Assembly: GCF_035944375.1 (NCBI RefSeq)
Contig: NZ_DASZBE010000043.1
Length of the DNA stretch: 64,000 nucleotides
Strand: one strand, 5' to 3'
Source: Allobosea sp035944375
GTDB taxonomy: Bacteria; Pseudomonadota; Alphaproteobacteria; Rhizobiales; Beijerinckiaceae
Both the position numbers and the translations under genes were made by a program. The notes under the pieces are model-generated. The model searched no databases. It saw only the letters and a program-made list of their open reading frames with translations, and was not told where the DNA came from. The stretch's first letter is position 1; the number at the start of each line of letters is the position of its first letter. Shown in pieces: positions 33,272-42,062 of the stretch.

Positions 33272-34444
33272 ATGACCGCATCGCCCCCGTCCCCGCCGGC
33301 CGCCCCCGCTCCCGCGACCGACTTCAGCTTCCACCTCCACGCCCGCGACGGCGCCGCCCGGACGGGCGAGATCGTCATGCCGCGCGGCGTCATCCGCACG
33401 CCGGCCTTCATGCCGGTGGGCACGGCCGCGACGGTCAAGGGCATGTATCCCGACCAGGTGCGGGCGCTCGGCGCCGATGTCGTGCTCGGCAACACCTATC
33501 ACCTGATGCTGCGGCCGGGCGCCGAGCGCATCGCCGGGCTCGGCGGCCTGCACCGCTTCATGAATTGGCCGCACCCGATCCTGACCGATTCCGGCGGCTT
33601 CCAGGTGATGTCGCTCGCCAATCTGCGCAAGCTGACCGAGGAGGGCGTCGCCTTCCGCTCCCATATCGACGGCTCGAAGCACATGCTCTCGCCGGAGCGC
33701 TCGGTCGAAATCCAGAACCTGCTCGGCTCCGACATCGTGATGCAGCTCGACGAATGCGTCTCGCTGCCCTGCGAGGACGCGGTCGCCGAGAAGGCGATGC
33801 GCCTGTCGCTGCGCTGGGCGCAGCGCTGCAAGGACGCCTTCGGCCATCATCCCGGCCGGGCGCTCTTCGGCATCGTCCAGGGCGGGGCGGTGCCGCATCT
33901 GCGCGTCGAGAGCGCGCGCGAGCTCGCGGCGATGGACCTCAAGGGCTATGCCGTCGGCGGCCTGGCGGTCGGCGAGCCGCAGGAGATCATGCTGGCGATG
34001 ATCGAGACGGTCGAGCCGCATCTGCCGGTCGAGAAGCCGCGCTATCTGATGGGCGTCGGCACGCCCGACGACATCGTCGAGGCGGTACGCCGAGGCATCG
34101 ACATGTTCGACTGCGTGATGCCGACGCGAGCCGGCCGCCACGGCCAGATCTTCACCCGCTTCGGCCGGATGAACCTGAAGAACGCCAAACACGCCGACGA
34201 TCCGCGCCCCGTCGACGAGGGCTCCTCCTGCCCGGCCGCGAACGGCTGGTCGCGCGCCTATCTCCACCACCTCGTCAAGGCCGAGGAGATGCTCGGCAAG
34301 ATGCTGCTGACCTGGATCAACCTCGCCTATTATCAGGAGCTGATGGCTGGCCTGCGGGGCGCCATCGCTGAGGGGCGATTGGAGGATTTCGTCGCCCAGA
34401 CCAAGGAAGGCTGGGCGAGGGGCGACATCCCCGCCGCGCCGTGA
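33272..34444 (+). CDS. tgt: tRNA-guanine transglycosylase
   Basis: A 390-residue enzyme that exchanges guanine 34 for preQ1 in tRNAs with GUN anticodons, a step of queuosine synthesis. Active-site motifs are intact: LTDSGGFQVMSL (Asp), FGIVQGG, and DMFDCVMPTRAGRHG (nucleophilic Asp). The structural zinc site is not: the usual C-x-C-x-x-C...H pattern reads S-S-C-P-A-A followed by Ile at the His position, so only one of four ligands remains. The N-terminus has about 15 extra Pro/Ala-rich residues. queF, another gene of the pathway, is at 38.7 kb. It overlaps the next gene by four bases. Confidence 0.95.
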   Translation: MTASPPSPPAAPAPATDFSFHLHARDGAARTGEIVMPRGVIRTPAFMPVGTAATVKGMYPDQVRALGADVVLGNTYHLMLRPGAERIAGLGGLHRFMNWPHPILTDSGGFQVMSLANLRKLTEEGVAFRSHIDGSKHMLSPERSVEIQNLLGSDIVMQLDECVSLPCEDAVAEKAMRLSLRWAQRCKDAFGHHPGRALFGIVQGGAVPHLRVESARELAAMDLKGYAVGGLAVGEPQEIMLAMIETVEPHLPVEKPRYLMGVGTPDDIVEAVRRGIDMFDCVMPTRAGRHGQIFTRFGRMNLKNAKHADDPRPVDEGSSCPAANGWSRAYLHHLVKAEEMLGKMLLTWINLAYYQELMAGLRGAIAEGRLEDFVAQTKEGWARGDIPAAP

Positions 34445-35226
34445 TCGACCCCTGGTTCCTGATGCTGGCGGGCAAGATGGCGACCGCGGCTGCCATCGTC
34501 GTCGGCTGCTCGCTTCTGGCCGAGCGCAGCGGGCCGCTGATCGCGGCCCTGATCGCCACCCTGCCGATCTCGGCCGGGCCGGTTCTCGTCTTCCTCGCGC
34601 TCGAGCACGATGCGGCCTTCATCGCGGAGAGCGCACTGGGCGCCATGACGTCCAACATCGCCAATGCCGGGCTGAGCTTCGCCTATGTGCTGCTGGCGCA
34701 GCGCTTCGGCACGGTGCCCAGCCTGGCCGCCGCGCTGGCGGCCTGGGTCGCGACATTGCTGCTGATGCGCGGGCTCGATCCCTCCTTCCCGGTGATGACG
34801 GTCGCCACCATTGCCATCTATGGCGGGCTGCACCGGCTGTTCCGCCCCTTTCTCTCGGCGCGCCCCGACCGGCCGCCCGGCCGGCCGTGGTATCTCATCC
34901 CGATGCGGGCCGGCTTCGTCGCGGTTCTCGCCGGCGCGGTGACGACGCTGAGCGCCCATGTCGGGCCGGGCTGGTCGGGCTCGCTCGCCGCCCTGCCGGT
35001 CGTTCTCAGCAGCATGATCGCGATGCTGCAGCCCCGCATCGGCGGGCCCGCCACGGCCGCCGTTCTCGCCAATGGCGCGCTCCCGCTGATCGGCTTTGGC
35101 CTCGCGCTGGCGGCGCTGCATCTGACGGCCGTCCCGCTCGGCTCGGCCGCCGCGCTCAGTCTCGCGCTCGCCATCGCGATCGGCTGGAATCTCGGCGTGA
35201 TGCGGCTAAGCCGCCGGGCGCGGTGA
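34441..35226 (+). CDS. Conserved membrane protein of unknown function
   Basis: A 261-residue protein with about eight hydrophobic segments (for example AGKMATAAAIVVGCSLL, LIAALIATLPISAGPVLVFLAL, GSAAALSLALAIAIGW). GTG start overlaps the tgt stop (GTGA), so it is translated with tgt. No transporter motif is recognised; a queuosine-precursor transporter would fit the context, but YhhQ/QrtT signatures are not seen. Its end overlaps the convergent EamA gene by 21 bases. Confidence 0.7.
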   Translation: MIDPWFLMLAGKMATAAAIVVGCSLLAERSGPLIAALIATLPISAGPVLVFLALEHDAAFIAESALGAMTSNIANAGLSFAYVLLAQRFGTVPSLAAALAAWVATLLLMRGLDPSFPVMTVATIAIYGGLHRLFRPFLSARPDRPPGRPWYLIPMRAGFVAVLAGAVTTLSAHVGPGWSGSLAALPVVLSSMIAMLQPRIGGPATAAVLANGALPLIGFGLALAALHLTAVPLGSAAALSLALAIAIGWNLGVMRLSRRAR

Positions 35227-36138
35227 GCGCCGCCAGGAGGCCACGAACAGGCCCGCGATGATCAGGCCGATGCCGGCGACCTGCAGCCCGCTCGGGATCT
35301 CCCCCAGCACCGGGATGGCCAGCAGCGTCCCGATGATCGGGATCGTCGGCGGGAAGCGCCCGGCCACCGCCGGCCCCATGCGCCGGGCTGCGACGCTCCA
35401 CAGCCACAGGCCGAGGATGACGTTCAGCACGCCCTGGTTGATCCCGTGCAGCACGATGACCCACCAGGGCGCGACATCGAAGCCGCGGAAGAAGAACAGC
35501 GCGTAGAACGGCAGATAGGCCATCGACAGCACCGCGACCACGCTGGTCGCCTTCAGCGGGTCGAGCCGCCAGAGCTGGACCAAGAGCGGATACATCCCCC
35601 AGATCAGCCCGACACCGACGAAGCAGAGATCGCCGAACAGGATCGAGGGGTTGGTGTGCGTCGTGCCGGCGATTCCGAGGCAGGCGAGGCCGAGCAGCAC
35701 GGCGACGATGCCGATGACCAGTTGGCGCGTGATGATCGCACCGAACAGCGCGACGCTGCCGATGATCGAGATCACCGTGACGAGGCCGGGCCCGATCGTC
35801 GCGCCGTGGGCGGCCGGCGCATAGGTCACGCCGGTCAGGAGCAGATAGCTCATCGGGAAGCCGCTCATCACCGCGAGCAGCACGCCGCGGCCCCAGCCGA
35901 GGCCGTTGCAGCTCTTCACGCTGCCCGCAATGAAACCCGGCAGCAGCAGCAGGCCGGCGATGCCGAAGCGCAAGGCGAGGAGGTCATGCGAGGTCAGGCC
36001 GTTGAGCACGGCATGGCGGCTGACCACGAAATTCGCGCCGAAGATCAGCATCGCCAGCACCATCCCGGCAAAGGCCAGCCGCCACAGGCGCCTGTCTCGC
36101 AGGCCGGCGGCTTCCAACAGGGGCGCGGTCTGGTGCAT
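35206..36138 (-). CDS. EamA/DMT-superfamily transporter
   Basis: A 310-residue inner-membrane protein with about ten helices in two repeats. The first repeat starts RLAFAGMVLAMLIFGANFVVSRHAV and contains FGIAGLLLLPG. The second contains FGDLCFVGVGLIWGMYPLLVQLW and ends with PIIGTLLAIPVLGEIPSGLQVAGIGLIIAG, the classic DMT closing helix pair. ATG 36138 is used; the open frame extends farther upstream. Substrates of such exporters are usually amino acids or metabolites, undefined here. Confidence 0.88.
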   Translation of the reverse strand: MHQTAPLLEAAGLRDRRLWRLAFAGMVLAMLIFGANFVVSRHAVLNGLTSHDLLALRFGIAGLLLLPGFIAGSVKSCNGLGWGRGVLLAVMSGFPMSYLLLTGVTYAPAAHGATIGPGLVTVISIIGSVALFGAIITRQLVIGIVAVLLGLACLGIAGTTHTNPSILFGDLCFVGVGLIWGMYPLLVQLWRLDPLKATSVVAVLSMAYLPFYALFFFRGFDVAPWWVIVLHGINQGVLNVILGLWLWSVAARRMGPAVAGRFPPTIPIIGTLLAIPVLGEIPSGLQVAGIGLIIAGLFVASWRRSPRPAA

Positions 36139-36337
36139 CAGCCGGTATCGCCCGGTTTGGTTCCGGCGTGTTAGCGCTCGTGTTGCATGGCCCCCGCGCG
36201 AAATCCGCGTTGCCGCGCATGGGGCGCATGGCGCCGGAAACAATCCGAGACGAAACGCCACAATGGCTCCGCGCTTCGGCCCTCGCGGGACCGAACGCGC
36301 CCGCTCTTGTGAGGCCCTTCACGGAGGGTAGTCGGAC

Positions 36338-37012
36338 ATGACGGATTCGGTCTTCACGGCCACGGCCAGGTTCCTGCGGGGCGTCGGCGCGCAGGCGACG
36401 GTGTCGGTCGCGGCCTCCGCGCTGGCGGCGGCCGTGCTCGCTTTGCCTGCGGGCATCCCGCTGCCGTTCTTCGGCGCCTTGGCTCAGTCAGACACGGCGG
36501 TGGCGCAGCAGGAGCGCTGGGTCTCGCCCGTGGCCTCGGACGGCAAGATCCGCGAGCGCCATCAGGATGCGACGGCCAGCGAGCCGCCGCTGCGGGCCGC
36601 CCAGGGGCTGATCAGCCCGGCGGCGATCGTGATGCCGATGTCGCTCGACTGGAAGCAGCCCGCCAGCGAGATCGCCGTCCTGCGGCAGGAGCGGCCGGCG
36701 GCCACCGAGCCGCGGTCTCATGTCCTGCAGGCGCAGGCTGCCGCGACCGCCCAGCCGTCTCCGCCGCGCCGGCCCGTGATCGAGCGCGCCGTGGTGGCGG
36801 CGGAGGCTGCGCCGCTCCAGATCGCTCCCGCCCTTCAGGCTGTGGCCTTGGAAGGCGGCGCGCCGTCCCGGCCGCCATTGCGGGTTATGGGCGTGGCGTT
36901 GCCCACCCCGGTCGCCCGCGTCGGCGACGCGATGTCCGGGGCGGTCGGTATCGTCGGCGCGGCCGGTATCTGGACGCTGTCGCGTGCCTCCAGCCTGCTG
37001 CCGCGCCTGTGA
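36338..37012 (+). CDS. Hypothetical protein with N-terminal hydrophobic anchor
   Basis: A 224-residue protein of unknown function. An Ala/Val-rich hydrophobic stretch (about residues 18-50) could be a signal anchor, followed by a low-complexity Ala/Pro/Gln/Arg region and a C-terminal Gly/Ala-rich stretch (VGIVGAAGIWTLSRASSLLPRL). Composition is consistent with a secreted or membrane-anchored protein. No family was recognised. It converges on eno with four bases between the stops. Confidence 0.6.
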   Translation: MTDSVFTATARFLRGVGAQATVSVAASALAAAVLALPAGIPLPFFGALAQSDTAVAQQERWVSPVASDGKIRERHQDATASEPPLRAAQGLISPAAIVMPMSLDWKQPASEIAVLRQERPAATEPRSHVLQAQAAATAQPSPPRRPVIERAVVAAEAAPLQIAPALQAVALEGGAPSRPPLRVMGVALPTPVARVGDAMSGAVGIVGAAGIWTLSRASSLLPRL

Positions 37013-37016
37013 GCGC

Positions 37017-38300
37017 TCAGGCCAGGGCCTTCAGCGCGCTGCGGCCGGCATAGACCGCCTGCGCGCCGAGCTCCTCCTCGATGCGCAGGAGCTGGTTGTA
37101 TTTCGCGGTCCGGTCCGAGCGGGCGAGCGAGCCGGTCTTGATCTGCCCGCAATTCGTCGCGACCGAGAGGTCGGCGATGGTCGAATCCTCGGTCTCGCCC
37201 GAGCGGTGGGACATCACGGCGGTGTAGCCGGCGCGCTGCGCCATCTCGACGGCCGCCAGCGTCTCGGTCAGCGAGCCGATCTGGTTGACCTTGACCAGGA
37301 TCGAGTTGGCCGTCTTGCCCTTGATGCCCTGCGACAGGCGGGTGACGTTGGTCACGAAGAGATCGTCGCCGACGAGCTGGCACTTCGAGCCGACGAGGTC
37401 GGTCAGCGCCTTCCAGCCCTCCCAGTCATCCTCGGACATGCCGTCCTCGATCGAGACGATCGGATAGCTGCCGACGAGCTTGGCGAGGTACTTCGCCTGC
37501 GCCTTGGGATCACGCGTCTTGCGCTCGCCCTCATAGACGTAAGACCCGTCCTTGAAGAACTCGGTCGCGGCGCAGTCGAGCGCCAGCGCGATGTCCTCGC
37601 CGGGCTTGTAGCCGGCGGCCTCGATCGCCGACATGACGAAGTCGAGCGCGGCTTCCGCCGACTTGATGTTGGGGGCGAAGCCGCCCTCGTCGCCGACATT
37701 GGTGTTGTGGCCGGCGTCGTGGAGCTTCTTCTTGAGCGTGTGGAATATCTCCGAGCCCATCCGCAGCCCCTCCGAGAAGGAGGGCGCGCCGATCGGCATG
37801 ATCATGAATTCCTGGAAGTCGATCGGGTTGTCGGCATGGGCGCCGCCATTGACGATGTTCATCATCGGCACCGGCAGGACGCGGGCCGAGGTCCCGCCGA
37901 CATAGCGGTAGAGCGGCAGGCCGGCGGCCTCGGCCGCGGCCTTGGCGACGGCGAGCGAAACGCCGAGGATCGCGTTGGCGCCGAGCTTGCTCTTGTTGGG
38001 CGTGCCGTCGAGCGCGATCATCGCCTCGTCGATCGCGACCTGGTCCTCGGCGTCCATCGCCACGAGCTGCTCGGCGATGGCGACATTGACGGCCTCGACC
38101 GCCTTGAGCACGCCCTTGCCGAGATAGCGGCTCTTGTCGCCGTCGCGCAGTTCGACGGCCTCGTGCTTGCCGGTCGAGGCACCTGACGGCACGGCGGCAC
38201 GGCCCATCGAGCCATCCTCCAGCACCACATCGACCTCGACCGTCGGGTTGCCGCGGGAATCGAGGATCTGGCGGCCGATGATGTCGATGATCGCGGTCAT
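37017..38300 (-). CDS. eno: Enolase
   Basis: A 427-residue glycolytic enzyme that converts 2-phosphoglycerate to phosphoenolpyruvate in the cytoplasm; it may also associate with RNA-decay complexes. Diagnostic segments: GRQILDSRGNPTVEVDV, ASTGKHEAVELRDGD, DFQEFMIMPIGAPSF, GDEGGFAPN, SIEDGMSEDDW and the SHRSGETEDSTIADL signature with TGSLARSDRTAKYNQLLRIEEEL. Length is normal. kdsA lies a few genes away, as in many alphaproteobacteria. Confidence 0.98.
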   Translation of the reverse strand: MTAIIDIIGRQILDSRGNPTVEVDVVLEDGSMGRAAVPSGASTGKHEAVELRDGDKSRYLGKGVLKAVEAVNVAIAEQLVAMDAEDQVAIDEAMIALDGTPNKSKLGANAILGVSLAVAKAAAEAAGLPLYRYVGGTSARVLPVPMMNIVNGGAHADNPIDFQEFMIMPIGAPSFSEGLRMGSEIFHTLKKKLHDAGHNTNVGDEGGFAPNIKSAEAALDFVMSAIEAAGYKPGEDIALALDCAATEFFKDGSYVYEGERKTRDPKAQAKYLAKLVGSYPIVSIEDGMSEDDWEGWKALTDLVGSKCQLVGDDLFVTNVTRLSQGIKGKTANSILVKVNQIGSLTETLAAVEMAQRAGYTAVMSHRSGETEDSTIADLSVATNCGQIKTGSLARSDRTAKYNQLLRIEEELGAQAVYAGRSALKALA

Positions 38301-38495
38301 GGAAGGACTCCGTGGCGGGCACAGGGGAGGGCGTCGGCCGTGCTTCTAGCCAAGCGCCCGGCTCGCGGGAAGCCCCGATCGCCGGGGGATGGCTCCCGGA
38401 CGCCTCCCGTCACGCCGCCTGTCCCGCCCCGGAACGGCCTGCCCCTTGCGGCCCAGCCGATGCCGACAGCGGCGCTGTTCCATCGGGAGACGACT

Positions 38496-38621
38496 ATGTT
38501 CCAGATCTTGTCCAACAACCGCCGTCCCTCGCGGGGCATTGTGCTGGCCTCGATCGCCGTCACGGTGGTGTACTGGGTCGGTCTCTGCCTCGTCGCGGGC
38601 CGCCCGATCTGGTTCTGGTGA
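38496..38621 (+). CDS. Small single-pass membrane protein
   Basis: A 41-residue ORF starting MFQILSNNRRPSRGIVLASI with one hydrophobic helix (about residues 16-35) and an aromatic end (RPIWFW). GGGAGA five bases before the ATG at 38496 is a strong ribosome site. It lies between divergent eno and queF. The basic N-terminus and one helix predict an inner-membrane protein with N-in topology. Function unknown. Confidence 0.6.
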   Translation: MFQILSNNRRPSRGIVLASIAVTVVYWVGLCLVAGRPIWFW

Positions 38622-38705
38622 GAGCTGCGGCACCGGCGCCCGCGAAAACCGGTTCCCACCCGGCATGACCTTGCTCTAGAAGGCGGCCAACCTCAGGAGC
38701 CTTCC

Positions 38706-39161
38706 ATGTCCCTCGATGCCGCGACCCTGCAACTCGGGCAGCAGACCGGTCTGCCCGCCTCGCCGGAGGAGGCGCGCCTCGATCGCGTGCCCAATCCCCA
38801 TGCCGGGACGTCCTATCTGGCGCGCTTCACCTGCCCGGAATTCACCTCGATCTGCCCGGTCACCGGCCAGCCCGATTTCGGGATCCTAGTGATCGACTAT
38901 CTGCCGGGGAAATGGCTGGTCGAGTCGAAGTCGCTGAAGCTCTATCTCGGCGCGTTCCGCAACCACGGCGCCTTCCATGAGGACTGCACCGTCGGCATCG
39001 GCAAGGCGCTGGTCGAGCTGCTGGAGCCGGAATGGTTCCGGATCGGCGGCTACTGGTATCCGCGCGGCGGCATCCCGATCGACGTCTTCTGGCAGACGGG
39101 CGAGCCGCCCAGGGGCCTCTGGCTGCCCGATCAGGGCGTCGCACCCTATCGCGGGCGCTGA
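38706..39161 (+). CDS. queF: NADPH-dependent 7-cyano-7-deazaguanine reductase
   Basis: A 151-residue, single-domain QueF that reduces preQ0 to preQ1 for queuosine. FTSICPVTGQPDFG carries the nucleophilic Cys, and ESKSLKLYLGAFRNHGAFHED is the QueF signature with the conserved Glu and NADPH-contacting residues. The short form is the YkvM type, active as a multimer. Together with tgt at 33.3 kb it shows that this organism makes queuosine from preQ0; the earlier queCDE genes are not in the window. Confidence 0.96.
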   Translation: MSLDAATLQLGQQTGLPASPEEARLDRVPNPHAGTSYLARFTCPEFTSICPVTGQPDFGILVIDYLPGKWLVESKSLKLYLGAFRNHGAFHEDCTVGIGKALVELLEPEWFRIGGYWYPRGGIPIDVFWQTGEPPRGLWLPDQGVAPYRGR

Positions 39162-39188
39162 CGGCCCGGCCGGGCGGCCGGGCCGTCA
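39159..39188. terminator. Hairpin overlapping the queF stop, probable bidirectional terminator
   Basis: TGACGGCCCGGCC and GGCCGGGCCGTCA form a perfect 13-bp stem with a GGGC loop. The stem begins in the queF stop codon and ends four bases before the end of the convergent TadG-like gene. No U-tract is present, so it may act as an RNA-stability hairpin. Confidence 0.65.
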
Positions 39189-39192
39189 AGGC

Positions 39193-40692
39193 TCACTGCG
39201 ACAGGCGCAGGCTGGTCAGCGACTGGCCGATCGACTGAAAGGCGGCGGTCAGGGCGGCGGCGTCGGTCGCGTCGTAATAGTGACCGGAGCTGCTCGCACA
39301 GCCCTGCAGCATGGTCTTTGCGGCCACGTCCGTGACGGCGAAGGCGACCGTGAAGACCTCGATCTTCTTCGACTTCGCGTAGTCGCAGATCTTTGTTGTG
39401 TCGACGTTCGTCGTCGTGACGTGCCCATTGTTGGTGGCGTTCTGATGGGTGCCGTCGGAGGCCCGGAAATACATGGTGTTCGCGCCGTCCGTCATCAGCA
39501 CCATCGCCTTGCGCGGCATCTTGTTGGCCGTGTCGTAAACCTTGCCTTCGGCGAAGGGTTCCGTCGGGGAGAGCACGTTGACGCCCCAGATCAGCCCGCC
39601 CGGAATATAGGTCGAGGGCTTGTAGCCGCCGATATTGATGATCAGCTTGTCGATCGCGCTGGTCAGAACAGCCTTGTCGGAGGTCAGGGGCACGATCGGG
39701 TTGAGGCAGCGCTGGCTGGTGCCGAGGAAGCCCGTATAGGGCGAGGTCGGCTCGCTGTCGTTCAGGCGCAACTCGCCGGTCTTGCGCGACAGGACGCAGC
39801 CATACCACTTGTAGTTGGTCACGGTCGTCTTGGCGGGCGTGGGGCCGCTGCAGGACTGATAGGGCGTGATCGGCTGCTGGACGCAGGTCTGCGGCGTGCA
39901 GTCATAGGTCGAGACGACGCCGTCGGTCGTCGAGGTGCAGGTCTTCGGCGCCCCCTTCGTGCAGACCTGCTTCGTCGAGATCGTCTTGCAGGTGTAGGGA
40001 ACAGCGGGTGTCGTGGTCGTCGTCGAATAGTCGGCGGGGACGGACATCCAGGCCTGGTTGCGGTTGCCGACGCCGACATTGACGTAGTCGGCGAAGGGCA
40101 CGATGCCGATCTTCACATTGGTGCCGCCCTGGGCGAGGACCGTGTTGATCAGGTTTTTCGCGGCCGATTTCAGCACGGTGATCTTGGAGCCGCCGCCGCC
40201 GGCGCTGTCGGACATCGACCAGGTGTTGTCGAGCACCAGCGCCATTTCGACCGTGCCAGTCACCTCCTTCAGCGCCGCCGAGCGCGAGCTGAATCCCATC
40301 GTCTTGATGCCGGCGATCGACATCAGCGAGGTGTCGAGCACGCCGCTGCTCTCGATCGTCACGGTGCCCGACGATTCCTGGAAATCGAATTTGGTGATCT
40401 GGATGTTCTGCCCGTCCATCCCGACCGTGTTGGCGACGAAGAACTTGTCGGCCGCCGCGCGCATGGTGGCGGCATCCTTGCTTGGCAGACGGGCCGCGGC
40501 GAGCGCAGCGGAGTCGGTCGCCGCCTGCAGGTTGGCATGGGCCTTGGTCAGGCGGCCATAGTCGAGAACCGCTCCGGCCATGCAGATCAGCGCGACGCCG
40601 GCGAAGGCGAACATGGTGACGGTCGCACCGGAGTCATCGCGGCGAAAACGGCGGACAACCTCGAGGACGACATCTCGACAGAAGGGGTGCAT
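39193..40692 (-). CDS. TadG-like pilus-assembly protein with von Willebrand A domain
   Basis: A 499-residue protein with the TadE/TadG N-terminus: RRFRRDDSGATVTMFAFAGVALICMAGAVLDYGRL, where a short basic segment precedes one helix. From about residue 140, a vWA domain starts with EMALVLDNTWSMSDSAGG, whose DxTxS-like metal site is a common TadG variant, and later MVLMTDGANTMYF. An insertion rich in Thr/Cys (about residues 225-280, many C residues) may form disulfides outside the membrane. Role in Flp/Tad pilus or adhesion is inferred; no tad genes are adjacent. Confidence 0.82.
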   Translation of the reverse strand: MHPFCRDVVLEVVRRFRRDDSGATVTMFAFAGVALICMAGAVLDYGRLTKAHANLQAATDSAALAAARLPSKDAATMRAAADKFFVANTVGMDGQNIQITKFDFQESSGTVTIESSGVLDTSLMSIAGIKTMGFSSRSAALKEVTGTVEMALVLDNTWSMSDSAGGGGSKITVLKSAAKNLINTVLAQGGTNVKIGIVPFADYVNVGVGNRNQAWMSVPADYSTTTTTPAVPYTCKTISTKQVCTKGAPKTCTSTTDGVVSTYDCTPQTCVQQPITPYQSCSGPTPAKTTVTNYKWYGCVLSRKTGELRLNDSEPTSPYTGFLGTSQRCLNPIVPLTSDKAVLTSAIDKLIINIGGYKPSTYIPGGLIWGVNVLSPTEPFAEGKVYDTANKMPRKAMVLMTDGANTMYFRASDGTHQNATNNGHVTTTNVDTTKICDYAKSKKIEVFTVAFAVTDVAAKTMLQGCASSSGHYYDATDAAALTAAFQSIGQSLTSLRLSQ

Positions 40693-40847
40693 CGCAGCCT
40701 CTCAACTCTGGCGATGGCCCCAGGACTGTCCGGCCGAGCGCCGGAAGCCTGAAACCGATCACGATGCGGGAGGTTATGCCGGCCAGAGGTTGCGATTCCG
40801 TTCCGTCAATTGTCGAAACTCGCCGATGTCTCGCATTTTATCGGATG

Positions 40848-42062
40848 TCAGGTCCGGCTGCGCGGCACGGGCAGGATGCGCGGCGTCAGATAGCCGAACA
40901 GGGCGATGGCGATCGCGAAGGCGAGGATGGCCAAAGGGGTTCCCACGACGCTCATAGCCGCGCCCATCGCAAGTGGGCCGGTCGCCTGGCCGAGGAAGAA
41001 GCAGCAGGCGAACAAAGCCATGGCGGAGCCGCGGGCGGCAGGAGCGAGCTCCGTCGCCTGTGCCTGGAACGTGCCATGCAGCAGGAAGAAGCCGAATCCC
41101 TGCAGCGCGAAGAGCGGAATCGCGCTCCACCAGACCCAGTCGAAGGCGAAGAGGGAGAGGCCGATCGCGCAGACCACCCCGCCGAGGCGCGTCATTAGCG
41201 TGGGGCCGAGGCGCTCGACCAGAATGCGCGTCATCAGCCCGTAGACCAGGCAGCCGAAGCCCATCCCGGCGATCACGAGCCCGGCCTCCGCCGGCCCGAC
41301 CCCCGATCGCTCGAACAGAATCGCGGCGACATAAGCCGGGATGCCGAAGAGCAGGATGCCCTCGATCACGACCAGCCCGTAGAGCAGCCTGGTGCGCGGG
41401 TTGGCGAAGACGATCCGGTAATTGGCGAGCGCACCGCCGACGCTGAGCCTGGCGCGCGTCACATTGCGTCGCGGCTTCAGTACGAGCGCGACGAGCACGG
41501 CCGCCAGCACCGACACGACCGCCGCCGAGAGGAACGCGGCGCGCCAGCCGGCATGGGTCGCGATCAGCCCCGAACAGGCCGAGCCCGACATCTGCCCGAT
41601 GATCATCAGCACGAGGAAGCGCCCGAGCGCGATCTGGCGTTCCTGCATCGGCGCCCGGTCGCCGATCGCGGCCATGGCGATCGGGATGATCCCGCCGGCG
41701 GCGATGCCGGTGATCGCGCGCACCGCCGTCATGATCTCGTAGGACTGCGAGAGCGCGGCCACCGTCGAGAACAGGGCCAACGCGATGAGGCAGGTCAGGA
41801 TCGTCCGGATCTTGCCGATGGCGTCCGCGACCGGCCCGAGAAAGGGCTGGCCGAGCGCATAGGCCAGCGAGAAGCCCGTCACCATCATCACGATCTGGGG
41901 AACGCTGCGCTCGAATTCGCCGGCGAGCGTCGGGATCAGCGGATCGATGATCCGCATCGTGAAGGTCGAGGCGAAGCCGCAGGCGCCGAGGACGAGGATG
42001 AGGGATGCAAGCGAGGTGGGGGCCGGCGCGGCGGCCGGTCCCGGAGGCGGTGTGTCAGACAT
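40848..42062 (-). CDS. Major facilitator superfamily transporter
   Basis: A 404-residue MFS protein with twelve predicted helices. The conserved loop-2 motif appears as GQPFLGPVADAIGKIRT, and RAITGIAAGGIIPIAMAAIGD is the helix-4/5 region of drug/sugar exporters. Start ATG 42062 (MSDTPPPG) overlaps kdsA's end by eight bases. Likely an efflux protein; the substrate is unknown. Co-transcription with kdsA is suggested by the overlap. Confidence 0.88.
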   Translation of the reverse strand: MSDTPPPGPAAAPAPTSLASLILVLGACGFASTFTMRIIDPLIPTLAGEFERSVPQIVMMVTGFSLAYALGQPFLGPVADAIGKIRTILTCLIALALFSTVAALSQSYEIMTAVRAITGIAAGGIIPIAMAAIGDRAPMQERQIALGRFLVLMIIGQMSGSACSGLIATHAGWRAAFLSAAVVSVLAAVLVALVLKPRRNVTRARLSVGGALANYRIVFANPRTRLLYGLVVIEGILLFGIPAYVAAILFERSGVGPAEAGLVIAGMGFGCLVYGLMTRILVERLGPTLMTRLGGVVCAIGLSLFAFDWVWWSAIPLFALQGFGFFLLHGTFQAQATELAPAARGSAMALFACCFFLGQATGPLAMGAAMSVVGTPLAILAFAIAIALFGYLTPRILPVPRSRT

